From: Methylobacterium sp. E-066
Lineage (GTDB): Bacteria > Pseudomonadota > Alphaproteobacteria > Rhizobiales > Beijerinckiaceae
Length of the DNA: 61,587 bases
Assembly: GCF_022829635.1 (NCBI RefSeq)
Contig: NZ_JAKSYO010000100.1
Location: 1 to 61,587 of the forward strand
Reading direction: 5' to 3'
Shown here: in pieces, positions 1 to 10,846 of the stretch
Position numbering within the stretch: position 1 is the stretch's first letter
Layout: each line of letters starts with the position of its first letter
Position numbers and translations under genes: made by a program
The notes under the pieces: generated by a model
Seen by the model: only the letters and a program-made list of their open reading frames with translations
Database searches by the model: none
What the model was told of the DNA's origin: nothing

Positions 1-125
1 GCCTCCAGGCCCGCGGCAAGACCCACAAGCAGGCCCTCATCGCCTGCGCCCGAAAGCTGCTCATCTACGCCAACACCGTCCTCGGCCGCGGCACGCCATG
101 GCGTGCCGCGGCCGAGCCCGCATAA
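1..125 (+). mobile_element. IS110-family transposase, C-terminal fragment (cut by window edge)
   Basis: Reading from base 3, an open frame enters from the left edge and ends at TAA 123-125. Its end reads ARGKTHKQALIACARKLL followed by IYANTVLGRGTPWR. The K-x2-K-x-A-L-x-A-x-ARKLL-x2-N block is typical of the extreme C-terminus of IS110/Transposase_20 recombinases, next to the serine-containing half of the DDD/E-S enzyme. Only about 40 residues are visible, so intactness cannot be judged. IS110 elements generally lack long terminal inverted repeats, and none is seen before trpE. Family assignment rests on motif recognition. Confidence 0.7.
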
Positions 126-174
126 CGGTTGCTCAGGATGAGGTCGTGTTTGGGAGAGCCCCGAGCGCAGCTTC

Positions 175-1695
175 CTACTGTCCCCGCTTGGCCTGCGCGG
201 CGAACCGCACAGCCTCCTCGGCCGCCCGGAACAGCGCCTTGGCCTTGTTGACGCATTCCTGCTGCTCGGAGGCCGGGTCGGAATCGTAGACGATGCCGGC
301 GCCGGCCTGGACGTGCATCCGGCCGTCCTTCACCAGGGCGGTGCGCAGGACGATGCAGGTATCCATCTCGCCGCGCGCGCCGAAATAGCCGATGCAGCCG
401 GCGTAGGGCCCACGCTTCTCGTGCTCCAGCTCGTCGATGATCTCCATGGCCCGCACCTTCGGGGCGCCCGAGACCGTGCCGGCCGGAAAACCCGCCGCCA
501 GCGCATCCAGGGGGTCGTGGCGCGGGTCGAGCTCGCCCTCGACGTTCGACACGATGTGCATCACCTGGCTGTAGCGCTCGATGAAGAACGAGTCGGTCAC
601 CCGCACGGTGCCGATCTTGGAGACCCGGCCGGCATCGTTGCGGCCGAGATCGAGCAGCATCAGGTGCTCGGCGCATTCCTTCGGATCGGCCAGCAGCTCG
701 GCGGCCAGCGCGACGTCCTCGGCCGGAGTCGCGCCTCGGCGCCGGGTTCCGGCGATCGGCCGCACCGTGACGGTGCCTTCGCGGACCCGCACCAGGATCT
801 CCGGCGACGAGCAGACGATCTGAAAGGTCTCGAAATCGAGGTAGCACAGGAACGGCGCCGGGTTCGTGCGCCGCAGCGACCGGTAGAGGCTGAAGGCCGG
901 CAGCGTGAACGGCGCCGAGAAGCGCTGGGACAGCACCACCTGGAACACGTCGCCCGCGACGATGTACTCCTTGGCCCGCGCCACCATGGCGGCGAAGGCC
1001 TCCGGCGACGTGTTCGAGACCGGCTCGGGATGCGCCACCGTCGGGAGGTCCACCCGGGCGTCCACCGGCAGCGGCCCTTCGAGGGCTTCCGCCACCCGGT
1101 CCATCCGCAGAAGCGCGGCCTCGTAGGCGGCACGGGCGGTGACGCCGGGCGCCGGGCGGACGGGTGAGATGACGGTGATCTGATCGCGGATCGAGTCGAA
1201 CACCACCATCACGCGCGGGCGGATCAGGATCGCGTCCGGCAGGCCCAGGGGATCGGGGTTCGGCTCGGGCAGCCGCTCCATGGCCCGGACCATGTCGTAG
1301 CCGAGAAAGCCGAACAGGCCGGCGGCCATCGGGGGCAGGTCCTGGCCGTCGCTCTCGCCGATGGCGCTCTCGGCGATCAGGGCGCGGAGGCTGGCAAGCG
1401 GCGCCCGGTCGTCCGGCTGAAAGGCGTCGAGATCGACGCCGCGGGCGATGGCGGGGATGCCGTCGCGGCAGCGCCAGATCAGGTCCGGATCGAGCCCGAT
1501 CATCGAGTAGCGGCCGCGCACCGCGCCGCCCTCCACCGATTCGAGCAGGAAGGCCGGCCCGGCATGCCGGGCGCGCAGCTTGAGGAACGCCGCCACCGGC
1601 GTCTCCAGATCGGCCACCAAGCTCAGCTCGACGAGGCTCGGTTGCCCGGCCTCGTAGCGTCCGGCAAACGCCGCGTAGTCAGGCGCCTCGGCCAT
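175..1695 (-). CDS. trpE: Anthranilate synthase component I
   Basis: This 506-residue enzyme converts chorismate and amide ammonia (from TrpG) to anthranilate, the first committed step of tryptophan synthesis. The N-terminal part has the LLES-like regulatory motif (FLLESVEGGAVRGRYS), usual for tryptophan feedback sites. The C-terminal chorismate-binding domain shows VVLSQRF, SSPEILVRV, PIAGTRRRG, DPKECAEHLMLLDLGRND, FPAGTVSGAPKVRAMEI and GAGIVYDSDP. Length matches the family. The start MAEAPDYAAF was chosen because it begins 5 bp after the stop of the upstream ppiD-like gene, so the two are probably cotranscribed. The rest of the trp pathway is not in view. The downstream side abuts an IS110 remnant. 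Confidence 0.95.
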   Translation of the reverse strand: MAEAPDYAAFAGRYEAGQPSLVELSLVADLETPVAAFLKLRARHAGPAFLLESVEGGAVRGRYSMIGLDPDLIWRCRDGIPAIARGVDLDAFQPDDRAPLASLRALIAESAIGESDGQDLPPMAAGLFGFLGYDMVRAMERLPEPNPDPLGLPDAILIRPRVMVVFDSIRDQITVISPVRPAPGVTARAAYEAALLRMDRVAEALEGPLPVDARVDLPTVAHPEPVSNTSPEAFAAMVARAKEYIVAGDVFQVVLSQRFSAPFTLPAFSLYRSLRRTNPAPFLCYLDFETFQIVCSSPEILVRVREGTVTVRPIAGTRRRGATPAEDVALAAELLADPKECAEHLMLLDLGRNDAGRVSKIGTVRVTDSFFIERYSQVMHIVSNVEGELDPRHDPLDALAAGFPAGTVSGAPKVRAMEIIDELEHEKRGPYAGCIGYFGARGEMDTCIVLRTALVKDGRMHVQAGAGIVYDSDPASEQQECVNKAKALFRAAEEAVRFAAQAKRGQ

Positions 1696-1700
1696 GGCCG

Positions 1701-3602
1701 TCAATACTCTCCGCCGATGGCGCGGCGCAGGGCCGTCTGGTCGATCTTCACGCCGGCGTTCTTCTGGACCTCCGAGATGTACTGGGACAGCACGTCGTCG
1801 GCGAGCGCGGCCTGGAAGTTCTTGGTGATGGTCTTGTCGGCCTGGGTGTCGACCACGAAGGCCGGCATCGTCGCCGACGTCACCTTGAACACCGCCCGCG
1901 AATCGCCCGCCGCCGCGGTCCCGGCTTTGCCGACCGCGGTCGCGAAGATCAGGTTCACGTCGTCGGCGGTGAGCATGTCCTTCGCCTGGTTGCGGGACAG
2001 GTCCTGCGCCTCCTGGGTGTTGACGCCGGCCTCCTGGGCGACCGCCTCGATGGTCGCGCCACCGTTGAGCTTCTCTACCAGCTCGCGGCCCTTGGCCTGA
2101 AGCCGCTTGGCGATCTCGGTGGCGGTCCACCCGGCCTTCACGCCGTCCCGGACCTCGTCGAGGGGCTTGTCGTGGGCGGCGTCGATGCCGGTGACGTCGT
2201 ACCAGACATAGCCGCCGGACTTGGTGCGCAGCGGCTCGTTGTCGCCGCCGATCTCGGCGCGGAACAGGGCCGGCAGCGTGGTGTCCGGGTCGGGGATGTC
2301 GGCGACGCGCTGCCCGTCGGGGGCCTTGCCCTGGGGGTCGACCGCCTTGACGGTCACGAGCTTGAGCCCGCGCTCGGCCGCGATGTCGGCGAGGGGCTTG
2401 GCGCCGGCGCGCTGGTCCTCGATGGCATCGCGGGTGGTCTCCATCGCGTCGCGAGCCCGGGTGAGCGCGAGGCTCTTGCGGATCTCGCCCTCGACCGCCT
2501 CGAACGGCTTGACGGTGCCGGGCTCGATCTTGGTCACACGCAGCAGCACCGTGCCGAACCGGCCCTGGACCGGCTGACTGACGCCGCCCTCGGGCAACGC
2601 GAAGGCGGCATCGGCCACGACCTTGTCGAACAACTCGGCCTTGGTCAGCGTGCCCAGCGTCAGGTCGGTGCCGCCGGTGCTGCGCTCTTCGGCGACGGCC
2701 TCAAACGTCTTCGAGCCGTCCTCGATCGCCTTGCGGGCGGCTTCCGCGGAGGCCGCGTCCGGGAACACGACCTGCTGGATCGTGCGCTTTTCCGGGCTAC
2801 CGTAGCGGCCCTTGTTCAGCTCGTAGGCGGCCTTGGCATCCGCGTCGGTGATCGCATCCGGCTTGGCCATCGCCTCCGGATCGACCACCAGCAGGGTGGC
2901 GGCGCGGAATTCCGGCGCCCGGAAGCCGGACTTGTTAGCCTCGTACCAGGTCTTCAGTTCATCCTCGGTCGGGTCGGGGATCTGCCCGGCAACGGAGGGC
3001 GTCAGCATCAGGTAGGCGGCCGAGCGGCGCTCGGTCGAGTAGCGGTGGACCGCCTCGCGCATTGCCGCCGGCACGTGCAGGTCGGACGACACCGCCTCGG
3101 CCAGTTGCAGCCGGGCGATCACGGCGCGCTGCTCGCGCACGAACAGGCCCTCGTTCAGGCCGGCCCGCTGCAAGGTCTGGTAGAACAGGGTCGGCTCGAA
3201 CTGGCCTTGGGCGTTCTGGAAGCTCTTTTCGTCGTGGATCGCCCGGATCACGGAGGCGTCCGGCACGCCGAGGCCGAGATCATGCGTTTTCTGGTCGAGC
3301 GCCGCCTCGGTGATCAGCTGCGACATCACCTGCCGGTCGAGGCCGAGCATCCGCGCCTGATCGGGGGTGAGCGCGCGCTTCAGCTGCACCTGATAGCGCT
3401 GCAACTGATTCTGATAGGCTTGGCGCACCTGCTCGCCGGTGATCGGCGTGCTGCCCACGGTCGCGACGTTGTTGCTGGAGCCGCCGCGGAAGAACTCTTC
3501 CACGCCGAAAATGCCCACGCCCGCGATCAGCAGCGCGAAGATGATCGTCAAGACGATCTTGCCGAGCCAATGCTGGCTGGCGTTGCGGATGCCCTGAAGC
3601 AT
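1701..3602 (-). CDS. ppiD: PpiD-like membrane-anchored peptidylprolyl isomerase / periplasmic chaperone
   Basis: A 633-residue protein. The N-terminus (MLQGIRNASQHWLGKIV, then a hydrophobic segment to about residue 35) is a signal anchor placing the body in the periplasm. A SurA-N-like chaperone domain follows, with MSQLITEAALDQKTHDLGLGV and later YSTERRSAAYLMLTP. A parvulin (PPIC-type) domain lies at roughly residues 265-365 (SPEKRTIQQVVFPDAASAE ... GRFGTVLLRVTKIEPG). A second, degenerate C-terminal half resembles E. coli PpiD architecture. It probably helps folding of outer-membrane and secreted proteins at the Sec exit. It is divergent from tpiA and 5 bp upstream of trpE; that pairing recurs in alphaproteobacteria but has no obvious biochemical logic. 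Confidence 0.88.
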   Translation of the reverse strand: MLQGIRNASQHWLGKIVLTIIFALLIAGVGIFGVEEFFRGGSSNNVATVGSTPITGEQVRQAYQNQLQRYQVQLKRALTPDQARMLGLDRQVMSQLITEAALDQKTHDLGLGVPDASVIRAIHDEKSFQNAQGQFEPTLFYQTLQRAGLNEGLFVREQRAVIARLQLAEAVSSDLHVPAAMREAVHRYSTERRSAAYLMLTPSVAGQIPDPTEDELKTWYEANKSGFRAPEFRAATLLVVDPEAMAKPDAITDADAKAAYELNKGRYGSPEKRTIQQVVFPDAASAEAARKAIEDGSKTFEAVAEERSTGGTDLTLGTLTKAELFDKVVADAAFALPEGGVSQPVQGRFGTVLLRVTKIEPGTVKPFEAVEGEIRKSLALTRARDAMETTRDAIEDQRAGAKPLADIAAERGLKLVTVKAVDPQGKAPDGQRVADIPDPDTTLPALFRAEIGGDNEPLRTKSGGYVWYDVTGIDAAHDKPLDEVRDGVKAGWTATEIAKRLQAKGRELVEKLNGGATIEAVAQEAGVNTQEAQDLSRNQAKDMLTADDVNLIFATAVGKAGTAAAGDSRAVFKVTSATMPAFVVDTQADKTITKNFQAALADDVLSQYISEVQKNAGVKIDQTALRRAIGGEY

Positions 3603-3787
3603 GATCTGTGATCGGATACCTTCGGCACCTGACCCGTCGCCGGGCCGATGCCATCCCTGAAAGGCGACCGCGATAGACCATTCGCGCCCGCAGGCAAAGG
3701 CTCAGCCTTTCGGACGGTTTGCGCGCCCAAGCTCGCTCTGGTAGGCCGCGCCGACCCCGGAAAACCGAGGCGAAGTGAGGGATAGGG

Positions 3788-4549
3788 ATGACGCAGACGG
3801 GGCGAAAGCCGCTGGTCGCCGGCAACTGGAAGATGAACGGAACGCGGGCATCGATCCACGTGGTCGAGGCGATCCGCGACGGTCTCACGCCGGAGCTCGC
3901 CGCCCGCGTCGACGTGCTGATCTGCCCGCCCGCGACCTTGATCGGGTCCTGCGTGGCGGCCACCGCCGGGTCGCCGATCGCCATCGGCGGCCAGAACCTC
4001 CACGCCCGCCCGAGCGGCGCCTTCACCGGCTCGATCTCGGCCGAGATGCTGGCCGATCTCGGCGCCAAATACGTGATCGTCGGCCATTCCGAGCGCCGGG
4101 CCTACCACCACGAGACCGATGACGGCGTCCACGCTAAGGCGCTCGGCGCCCGCCGCGCCGGTCTGTGCGGCATCATCTGCGTCGGCGAGACCATCGAGGA
4201 GCGTGAGCAGGGCCGCGCCCTCGACATCGTCCGCGCCCAGCTCGCCATCGGCCTGCCGAAGGGCGCCAAAGCGGCCGACACGGTGATCGCCTACGAGCCG
4301 GTCTGGGCGATCGGCTCCGGCCGCACCCCGACGCCGCGCGACATCGCCGAGGTCCACGCGTCCTTACGGGAGATGCTCGACAAGCTCGTCGGCGACGAGG
4401 CCCACCGGATCCGCATCCTCTATGGCGGCTCGGTGAAGCCCAGCAACGCCCGCGAGCTGATGGCGGTGGAGAATGTCGACGGCGCCCTGGTCGGCGGCGC
4501 GAGCCTCGTGGCCGAGGATTTTCTGGGGATCTGCGCCGCTTACGCCTGA
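3788..4549 (+). CDS. tpiA: Triosephosphate isomerase
   Basis: A 253-residue TIM-barrel enzyme interconverting dihydroxyacetone phosphate and glyceraldehyde 3-phosphate. The catalytic set is complete: N13 and K15 in GNWKMNG, H100 in IVGHSERR, and E170 in [11 protein letters not shown]. The phosphate-binding loop ([12 protein letters not shown]) and GALVGGASL are also present. The ATG at 3788 is preceded by a purine-rich AGGGATAGGG. It is divergent from the ppiD-like gene with a shared 185-bp upstream region. About 200 bp without a recognisable gene separate it from ppk2. Confidence 0.98.
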   Translation: MTQTGRKPLVAGNWKMNGTRASIHVVEAIRDGLTPELAARVDVLICPPATLIGSCVAATAGSPIAIGGQNLHARPSGAFTGSISAEMLADLGAKYVIVGHSERRAYHHETDDGVHAKALGARRAGLCGIICVGETIEEREQGRALDIVRAQLAIGLPKGAKAADTVIAYEPVWAIGSGRTPTPRDIAEVHASLREMLDKLVGDEAHRIRILYGGSVKPSNARELMAVENVDGALVGGASLVAEDFLGICAAYA

Positions 4550-4757
4550 GGGTTTGAGCGCGGCCCTGGAATGACAGGGTGCTGTATCCGGGAGCGGCCA
4601 CGGCGCCGGTCGAAGACTAGCTTCGAGCAGCCGCCCAATTCCAAAGACGAAGAGTTGCCGGAGGGCGATTGCACCACGCATGAGGCTTCAGGGGTTCTCG
4701 GAGCTGTCACATGATCCTGCTTTAGAGTCGTGACGACATCCGACCCAGAAGCCTGCC

Positions 4758-5669
4758 ATGACCATCGACTACGACCGCGCCGACCCCACGATGGTGGACA
4801 TGATCCGCCGCGAGATCCTCGACAGCTACGACGAGGAGATGGAACTCGGATTCGAGGACGACCGCCTCGACAGCCTCGAAGGCGGAACCAAATCCGTCCA
4901 GGATCGCAGGCGCTACTTCCGCGAACTCCTGCGCCTCCAGCACGAGCTGGTCCGGCTCCAGGACTGGGTGCAGCACAGCAAGCTGCGCGTCGTCGTCCTG
5001 TTCGAGGGGCGCGATTCGGCCGGCAAGGGCGGCGTGATCAAGCGGATCACCCAGCGCCTCAACCCGCGCGTCTGCCGCGTCGTGGCCTTGCCCGCACCGA
5101 GCGAGCGCGAGCGCACGCAATGGTACTTCCAGCGCTACGTCACCCACCTGCCCGCCGGCGGCGAGATCGTGCTGTTCGACCGCTCCTGGTACAACCGCGC
5201 CGGCGTCGAGCGCGTCATGGGCTTCTGCTCCGAAGCCGACGTGGAGGAGTTCTTCCGGTCCGTGCCCGAGTTCGAGCGCATGCTCGTGCGCTCGGGCATC
5301 ATCCTGTTGAAATACTGGTTCTCGATCACCGACGAGGAGCAGGCGCTGCGCTTCAACATGCGCATCACCGACCCGCTGAAGCAGTGGAAGCTCTCGCCGA
5401 TGGATGTCGAATCCCGCCGCCGCTGGGAGGACTACACCCGCGCCAAGGAGGACATGCTGGCGCGCACCCACATCCCCGAGGCGCCCTGGTGGGTGGTCGA
5501 GGCCGTGGACAAGAAGCGCGCCCGACTCAACTGCATCAGCCACCTGCTCGAGCAGATCCCCTACCAGGACGTCGAGCATCCGCCGGTTCACCTGCCCGAG
5601 CGGGTGCGCCATGCCGATTACATCCGCACGCCGACCCCGCCGGAGATGCTCGTTCCCACGCGCTACTGA
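4758..5669 (+). CDS. ppk2: Polyphosphate kinase 2 family protein
   Basis: A 303-residue single-domain PPK2. The P-loop-like fold is marked by the Walker A motif FEGRDSAGKGG near residue 80, the ERTQWYFQRYV block, the Walker B/lid region FDRSWYNRAGVERVMGF, and ITDEEQALRFNMRITDPLKQWKLS. PPK2 enzymes move phosphate between polyphosphate and nucleotides, usually favouring nucleotide synthesis. Substrate preference (ADP, GDP or AMP) cannot be read from sequence alone. It appears to be a stand-alone gene; the next gene (minus strand) converges with a 17-bp gap. Confidence 0.93.
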   Translation: MTIDYDRADPTMVDMIRREILDSYDEEMELGFEDDRLDSLEGGTKSVQDRRRYFRELLRLQHELVRLQDWVQHSKLRVVVLFEGRDSAGKGGVIKRITQRLNPRVCRVVALPAPSERERTQWYFQRYVTHLPAGGEIVLFDRSWYNRAGVERVMGFCSEADVEEFFRSVPEFERMLVRSGIILLKYWFSITDEEQALRFNMRITDPLKQWKLSPMDVESRRRWEDYTRAKEDMLARTHIPEAPWWVVEAVDKKRARLNCISHLLEQIPYQDVEHPPVHLPERVRHADYIRTPTPPEMLVPTRY

Positions 5670-5686
5670 GCCGCGCTTGCGGCGCG

Positions 5687-6145
5687 TCAGAGCTTGAACG
5701 CCTGGCGCGCCATCAGCCGCCAGCGTCCGCCGTCGCGGTGCCAGACCTGCAACACGCCGATATGGACCGGGGATGTCTTGCCACCCGCGACGGTTTCGCC
5801 GGTGAAGACGTGGCGGACGATCGCGTCGTCGCCGATCACCGAGGTCGAGCGGTCCGACAGGACAATGCTCGGGAACCGCGAACGGCCGCTGGTCAAAGCC
5901 TCGATGAACGCTGCCTTGTCCTGCACCACGCCGCTGGAATGGCCGTAGCTCAAACCGTCGAGAGTGAGCGCGTCGAGGGCGGTGCCGTCCGCCGCGAGCA
6001 GCGCCTTGGTTAGGTTGTCGACCGCCGCCTCGACTTCGGTGCCCTGGGCGGACTCGCCCGGGCCGGCGGCGAAGGCGGCCCTCGCTTGCGTCAGGATCGG
6101 CGCGGATGCAACGATGGCGAGCGCCGAACGGCGTGAGATGGTCAT
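5687..6145 (-). CDS. Tat-exported SnoaL/NTF2-like protein, function unknown
   Basis: A 152-residue protein with MTISRRSALAIVASAP at the start: a twin-arginine motif followed by a hydrophobic stretch and an Ala-rich cleavage region (QARAAFAAG). The mature part looks like an NTF2/SnoaL-like (DUF4440-type) alpha+beta fold: EVEAAVDNLTKALLAADGTA ... LDGLSYGHSSGVVQDKAAF ... VRHVFTGE ... VWHRDGGRWRLMARQAF. Proteins of this shape are ligand-binding or small-enzyme scaffolds, and no catalytic set is evident. The start was chosen for the Tat signal; the frame stays open upstream but without family resemblance. It converges on ppk2. Confidence 0.75.
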   Translation of the reverse strand: MTISRRSALAIVASAPILTQARAAFAAGPGESAQGTEVEAAVDNLTKALLAADGTALDALTLDGLSYGHSSGVVQDKAAFIEALTSGRSRFPSIVLSDRSTSVIGDDAIVRHVFTGETVAGGKTSPVHIGVLQVWHRDGGRWRLMARQAFKL

Positions 6146-6407
6146 GGCGGGCCTCCCGGGCGGGGCGGCGCGTTTGGTGAGCCGCCCTTCCCTCCCGACA
6201 GAGCACGGCGCGCAGCCGGGCGCGAGGGGTGCCGGGAACAGTGGGCGGCCGATCGTCAAGTTGGCGGTGGCCGGCGAGTGGTGTATGGCCGGCGCAGATT
6301 TGTGACCGGCGCACCAAGTCGAACGCTTGGCACCTGTCGCCGGGCGCCCGCCGCCGGACCGGCCTCTCGGGCCGGCGCGCGAAGCCGAACGAGATTCCGG
6401 AACACCG

Positions 6408-6809
6408 ATGCAGACCGTCCTGATCGTCGTCCACCTCATCATCGTGCTGGCGCTGATCGGCGTCGTGCTGCTGCAGCGCTCCGAGGGTGGCCTCGGGCTC
6501 GGCGGTGGCGGCGGCGGTGGCGTCGCCGGCTTCATGACCGGCCGCGGCCAAGCCAACGCGCTGACCCGCGCCACGGCGATCCTGGCCGCCCTGTTCTTCG
6601 CCACCAGCATGCTGCTCGCCGTGCTGTCGCACCGCACCGCCGCACCGAAATCGATCCTCGATACCGGCGCGTCGACCCCCGCCGGCCAGCCGGCCAAGCA
6701 GCCCACCGGCGCCGATAACCTGCTCGACACCCTGCGCCAGCAGCAGGACCGGGCGCCCGCCACCGCCCCGGCCCAGCCCGCCGTGCCCGAGGCGCCGCAG
6801 TCGCGCTGA
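6408..6809 (+). CDS. secG: Preprotein translocase subunit SecG
   Basis: A 133-residue inner-membrane subunit that supports SecYEG-dependent export. The first helix is MQTVLIVVHLIIVLALIGVVLLQRSEGG, where the LLQRSEGGLG turn is the SecG hallmark. A glycine-rich loop (GLGGGGGGGVAGFMTGRG) and a second helix (ATAILAALFFATSMLLAVL) follow. The C-terminal tail is Pro/Ala/Gln-rich and probably disordered, as in other alphaproteobacteria. The ATG at 6408 was chosen over an in-frame upstream start because it begins exactly at the conserved helix. It lies upstream of pyrG with a 249-bp gap. Confidence 0.95.
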   Translation: MQTVLIVVHLIIVLALIGVVLLQRSEGGLGLGGGGGGGVAGFMTGRGQANALTRATAILAALFFATSMLLAVLSHRTAAPKSILDTGASTPAGQPAKQPTGADNLLDTLRQQQDRAPATAPAQPAVPEAPQSR

Positions 6810-6920
6810 CGATTCGCGGATCGATGACGGGCGCGCATAGCTGGTGCGGGCATCCAGGGTCTGCGCCGGACGCGCGTGACATCCGGGCCGGGGGGCCGCA
6901 AGAGGGCCGGCGGCGGGTGA

Positions 6921-8687
<1,767 letters not shown>

Positions 8688-8688
8688 A

Positions 8689-8734
8689 GCATCATCCCGA
8701 AAGGTGGTTGCCGGCTTTCGGACAAAGATGATGC
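8689..8734. repeat. Palindromic intergenic repeat after pyrG
   Basis: An imperfect inverted repeat: GCATCATCCCGAAAG on the left mirrors CTTTCGG-ACAAA-GATGATGC on the right, with a GC-rich loop. This 'catcatcccgaaa...tttcgg...gatgatgc' pattern is a common dispersed palindromic unit in Rhizobiales genomes (recalled from general knowledge, not searched). It begins 2 bp after the pyrG stop, so a role in 3'-end formation or mRNA protection is plausible. Confidence 0.6.
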
Positions 8735-8801
8735 GATGCGCCGGGGCGCGGCTGCGCGCCGCTGCTCGCTCCCCGGGCCGGAACCCTATATCGGTCGGAT
8801 C

Positions 8802-9254
8802 GTGACCGAGATCCTGTTCTACCACATGCAGCGCCAGCCCCTGGAAAAGGTGCTGCCGAACCTCGTCGAGCGCTCGCTCGGCCGGGGCTGGCAGGCCGCG
8901 ATCCAGGCGGCTTCCGAGGAGCGGCTGCAGGCCCTCGACGACCACCTCTGGACCTATTCCGACGAGAGCTTTTTGCCGCACGGCACCGACCGCGATCCCG
9001 ATGCGGCCGGTCAGCCGGTGGTGCTGACGCTCCGCGACGTGAACCCCAACGCCGCCTCGATCCGGTTCCTGGTCGAGGGGGCCGACCTGCCGCCCGATGC
9101 AGAGAGCTACGAGCGGATCTGCATCCTGTTCGACGGGACCGACCAGGATGCCCTGCTGCGCGCCCGCGAGCAGTGGCGCCAGGCCAAGGAGGCGGGTCAT
9201 GCCGTCGCCTACTGGCAGCAGGACGATTCGGGCCGCTGGAACAAGAAGGCTTGA
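8802..9254 (+). CDS. holC: DNA polymerase III subunit chi
   Basis: A 150-residue protein beginning (GTG) MTEILFYHMQRQPLEKVLPN, with LVERSLGRGWQAAIQAASEE, the conserved LDDHLWTYSDESFLPHG, and QPVVLT. These are the signatures of chi, the clamp-loader accessory subunit that binds single-stranded-DNA-binding protein. The frame is open upstream to 8736, but that extension overlaps the palindromic repeat zone and lacks family resemblance, so the GTG at 8802 is preferred. The next gene starts 2 bp after its stop. Confidence 0.9.
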   Translation: MTEILFYHMQRQPLEKVLPNLVERSLGRGWQAAIQAASEERLQALDDHLWTYSDESFLPHGTDRDPDAAGQPVVLTLRDVNPNAASIRFLVEGADLPPDAESYERICILFDGTDQDALLRAREQWRQAKEAGHAVAYWQQDDSGRWNKKA

Positions 9255-9256
9255 CC

Positions 9257-10846
9257 GTGCTCCTCAGCAAGCGTCTCGCGCAGGCCGCGCTCGCCCTCAC
9301 CCTCGCGGCGGCGCCGCTGCCGCTTCGGGCGCAGGATGCCCACCATCCTGGTCCGCAAGCGGAGTCCAAGCCGGCACCGCGCGGTCCGGAGGGGCGGCGT
9401 CTCCCGCCGGATTCGACCACCCGGCAAAGCATCAAGCTTCCGGACGGACGGACGCTCGACTTCACCGCCACGGCCGGCAGCCTGCCGCTGGTCGACGAAG
9501 CCGGGAAGCTCCAGGCCGAGATCGCCTATGTCGCCTATACGATGGCCCCGGAAGCCGGCCGCGAGCGGCCCGTCACCTTCGCGGTCAATGGCGGCCCCGG
9601 CGCGGCCTCGGCCTACCTGAACATCGGCGCGATCGGCCCCTGGCGGCTGCCCACCGGCGGCGACAGCATCAGCCCGTCGCAGCCCGTTGCGCTCACGCCC
9701 AACGACGGCACCTGGCTCGACTTCACCGACCTCGTGTTCATCGATCCCGTCGGCACCGGCTACAGCCGGGCCAGCGACGGCAACGGCAAGACCTACTGGA
9801 GCATCGACAGCGATGCCTCGACGCTGGCCGCCGTCATCGCCCGCTACCTGCGGGTCAACGAGCGGATGGCGAGCCCGAAATTCTATGTCGGCGAGAGCTA
9901 TGGCGGCTTCCGCGGGCCGCTGATCACCGAGAAACTGCAGGAAGAGATCGGGATCGGGCTCTCCGGCATGGTGCTGCTCTCGCCGGTGCTCGATTTCGGG
10001 TGGCTGGAGACGCCGCGGGCCAATCCCTGGGGCTACGTGCTGAAGCTGCCCTCCCTGGCGGCCGGCGCCCTGGAACGGGCCGGCACCATCCCGACCCCGG
10101 CCCTGCTCGGCGAGGCCGAGGCCTACGCGGCGGGTCCCTATCTCGCCGACCTGCTCAAGGGCCCCGGCGATACCGGCGCCGTCGCCCGCATGACCGACAA
10201 GGTCGCGCCCCTCACCGGCCTCGACCCGGCTATCGTCCGCGCGCAGGCCGCGAGGCTCTCCACCCGCAGCGTCCAGCGGGAGGTCGACCGGGCCGAGGGT
10301 CGCGTCACCAGTGCGTACGACACCGGCATCACCGGCTGGGACCCGAACCCGGACGCCGCGCAGGCGAGCTTCGAGGATCCGCAGCTCACCGCGCTCCAGG
10401 CGCCGCTGACCAGTGCGATGCTCGACCTCTACGCGCGCACCCTGAAATGGCCGGTGCCGAACCTGCGCTACGAGCTCCTGAGCAACGCGGTGAACCGCGG
10501 CTGGAGCTGGGGCTCCGGCCGGCAGGCCCCCGAGGTGCTCTCCAACCTGAAGGGCGTGCTGGCCCTCGATGGCCGGCTCCGCGTGCTGGTCGCCCACGGC
10601 TTCACCGATCTGGTGACACCCTACTACGCCTCGAAGCTGCTGCTGGCCCAGGTGCCGGCCTACGGCGCCGGGCGTCTCAGTCTCGCGGTCTATCCCGGGG
10701 GCCACATGTTCTATTCGCGCTCGGATTCCCGGGCCGCCTTCAAGCGGGATGTTCAGAAGCTCTACCAGGATGCCCTGACGGCGCGCGATAGCGGGCCTTC
10801 GCAGCCGGCTGGGGCACCGGCCGAACGCCTCAAGGACACGCCCTGA
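9257..10846 (+). CDS. Secreted serine carboxypeptidase (peptidase family S10)
   Basis: A 529-residue alpha/beta-hydrolase-fold peptidase. The N-terminus (GTG start) MLLSKRLAQAALALTLAAAPLPLRAQ is a Sec signal peptide. The oxyanion region VNGGPGAASAYLN, TDLVFIDPVGTGYSRA and the nucleophile elbow YVGESYGGFRGP (Ser about 214) identify S10. The Asp is probably in the VLVAHGFTDLVTPYYAS block and the His in YPGGHMFYSR. It likely trims C-terminal residues from peptides in the periplasm. Bacterial S10 enzymes are poorly characterised. It starts 2 bp after holC, possibly from the same transcript; a TTG at 9251 overlapping the holC stop is an alternative start. Confidence 0.88.
   Translation: MLLSKRLAQAALALTLAAAPLPLRAQDAHHPGPQAESKPAPRGPEGRRLPPDSTTRQSIKLPDGRTLDFTATAGSLPLVDEAGKLQAEIAYVAYTMAPEAGRERPVTFAVNGGPGAASAYLNIGAIGPWRLPTGGDSISPSQPVALTPNDGTWLDFTDLVFIDPVGTGYSRASDGNGKTYWSIDSDASTLAAVIARYLRVNERMASPKFYVGESYGGFRGPLITEKLQEEIGIGLSGMVLLSPVLDFGWLETPRANPWGYVLKLPSLAAGALERAGTIPTPALLGEAEAYAAGPYLADLLKGPGDTGAVARMTDKVAPLTGLDPAIVRAQAARLSTRSVQREVDRAEGRVTSAYDTGITGWDPNPDAAQASFEDPQLTALQAPLTSAMLDLYARTLKWPVPNLRYELLSNAVNRGWSWGSGRQAPEVLSNLKGVLALDGRLRVLVAHGFTDLVTPYYASKLLLAQVPAYGAGRLSLAVYPGGHMFYSRSDSRAAFKRDVQKLYQDALTARDSGPSQPAGAPAERLKDTP

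Noticed and set aside
4607..4640. Small stem TCGAAG-ACTAG-CTTCGA after tpiA as terminator
   Set aside because: Only six base pairs and no T-run; too weak to list.
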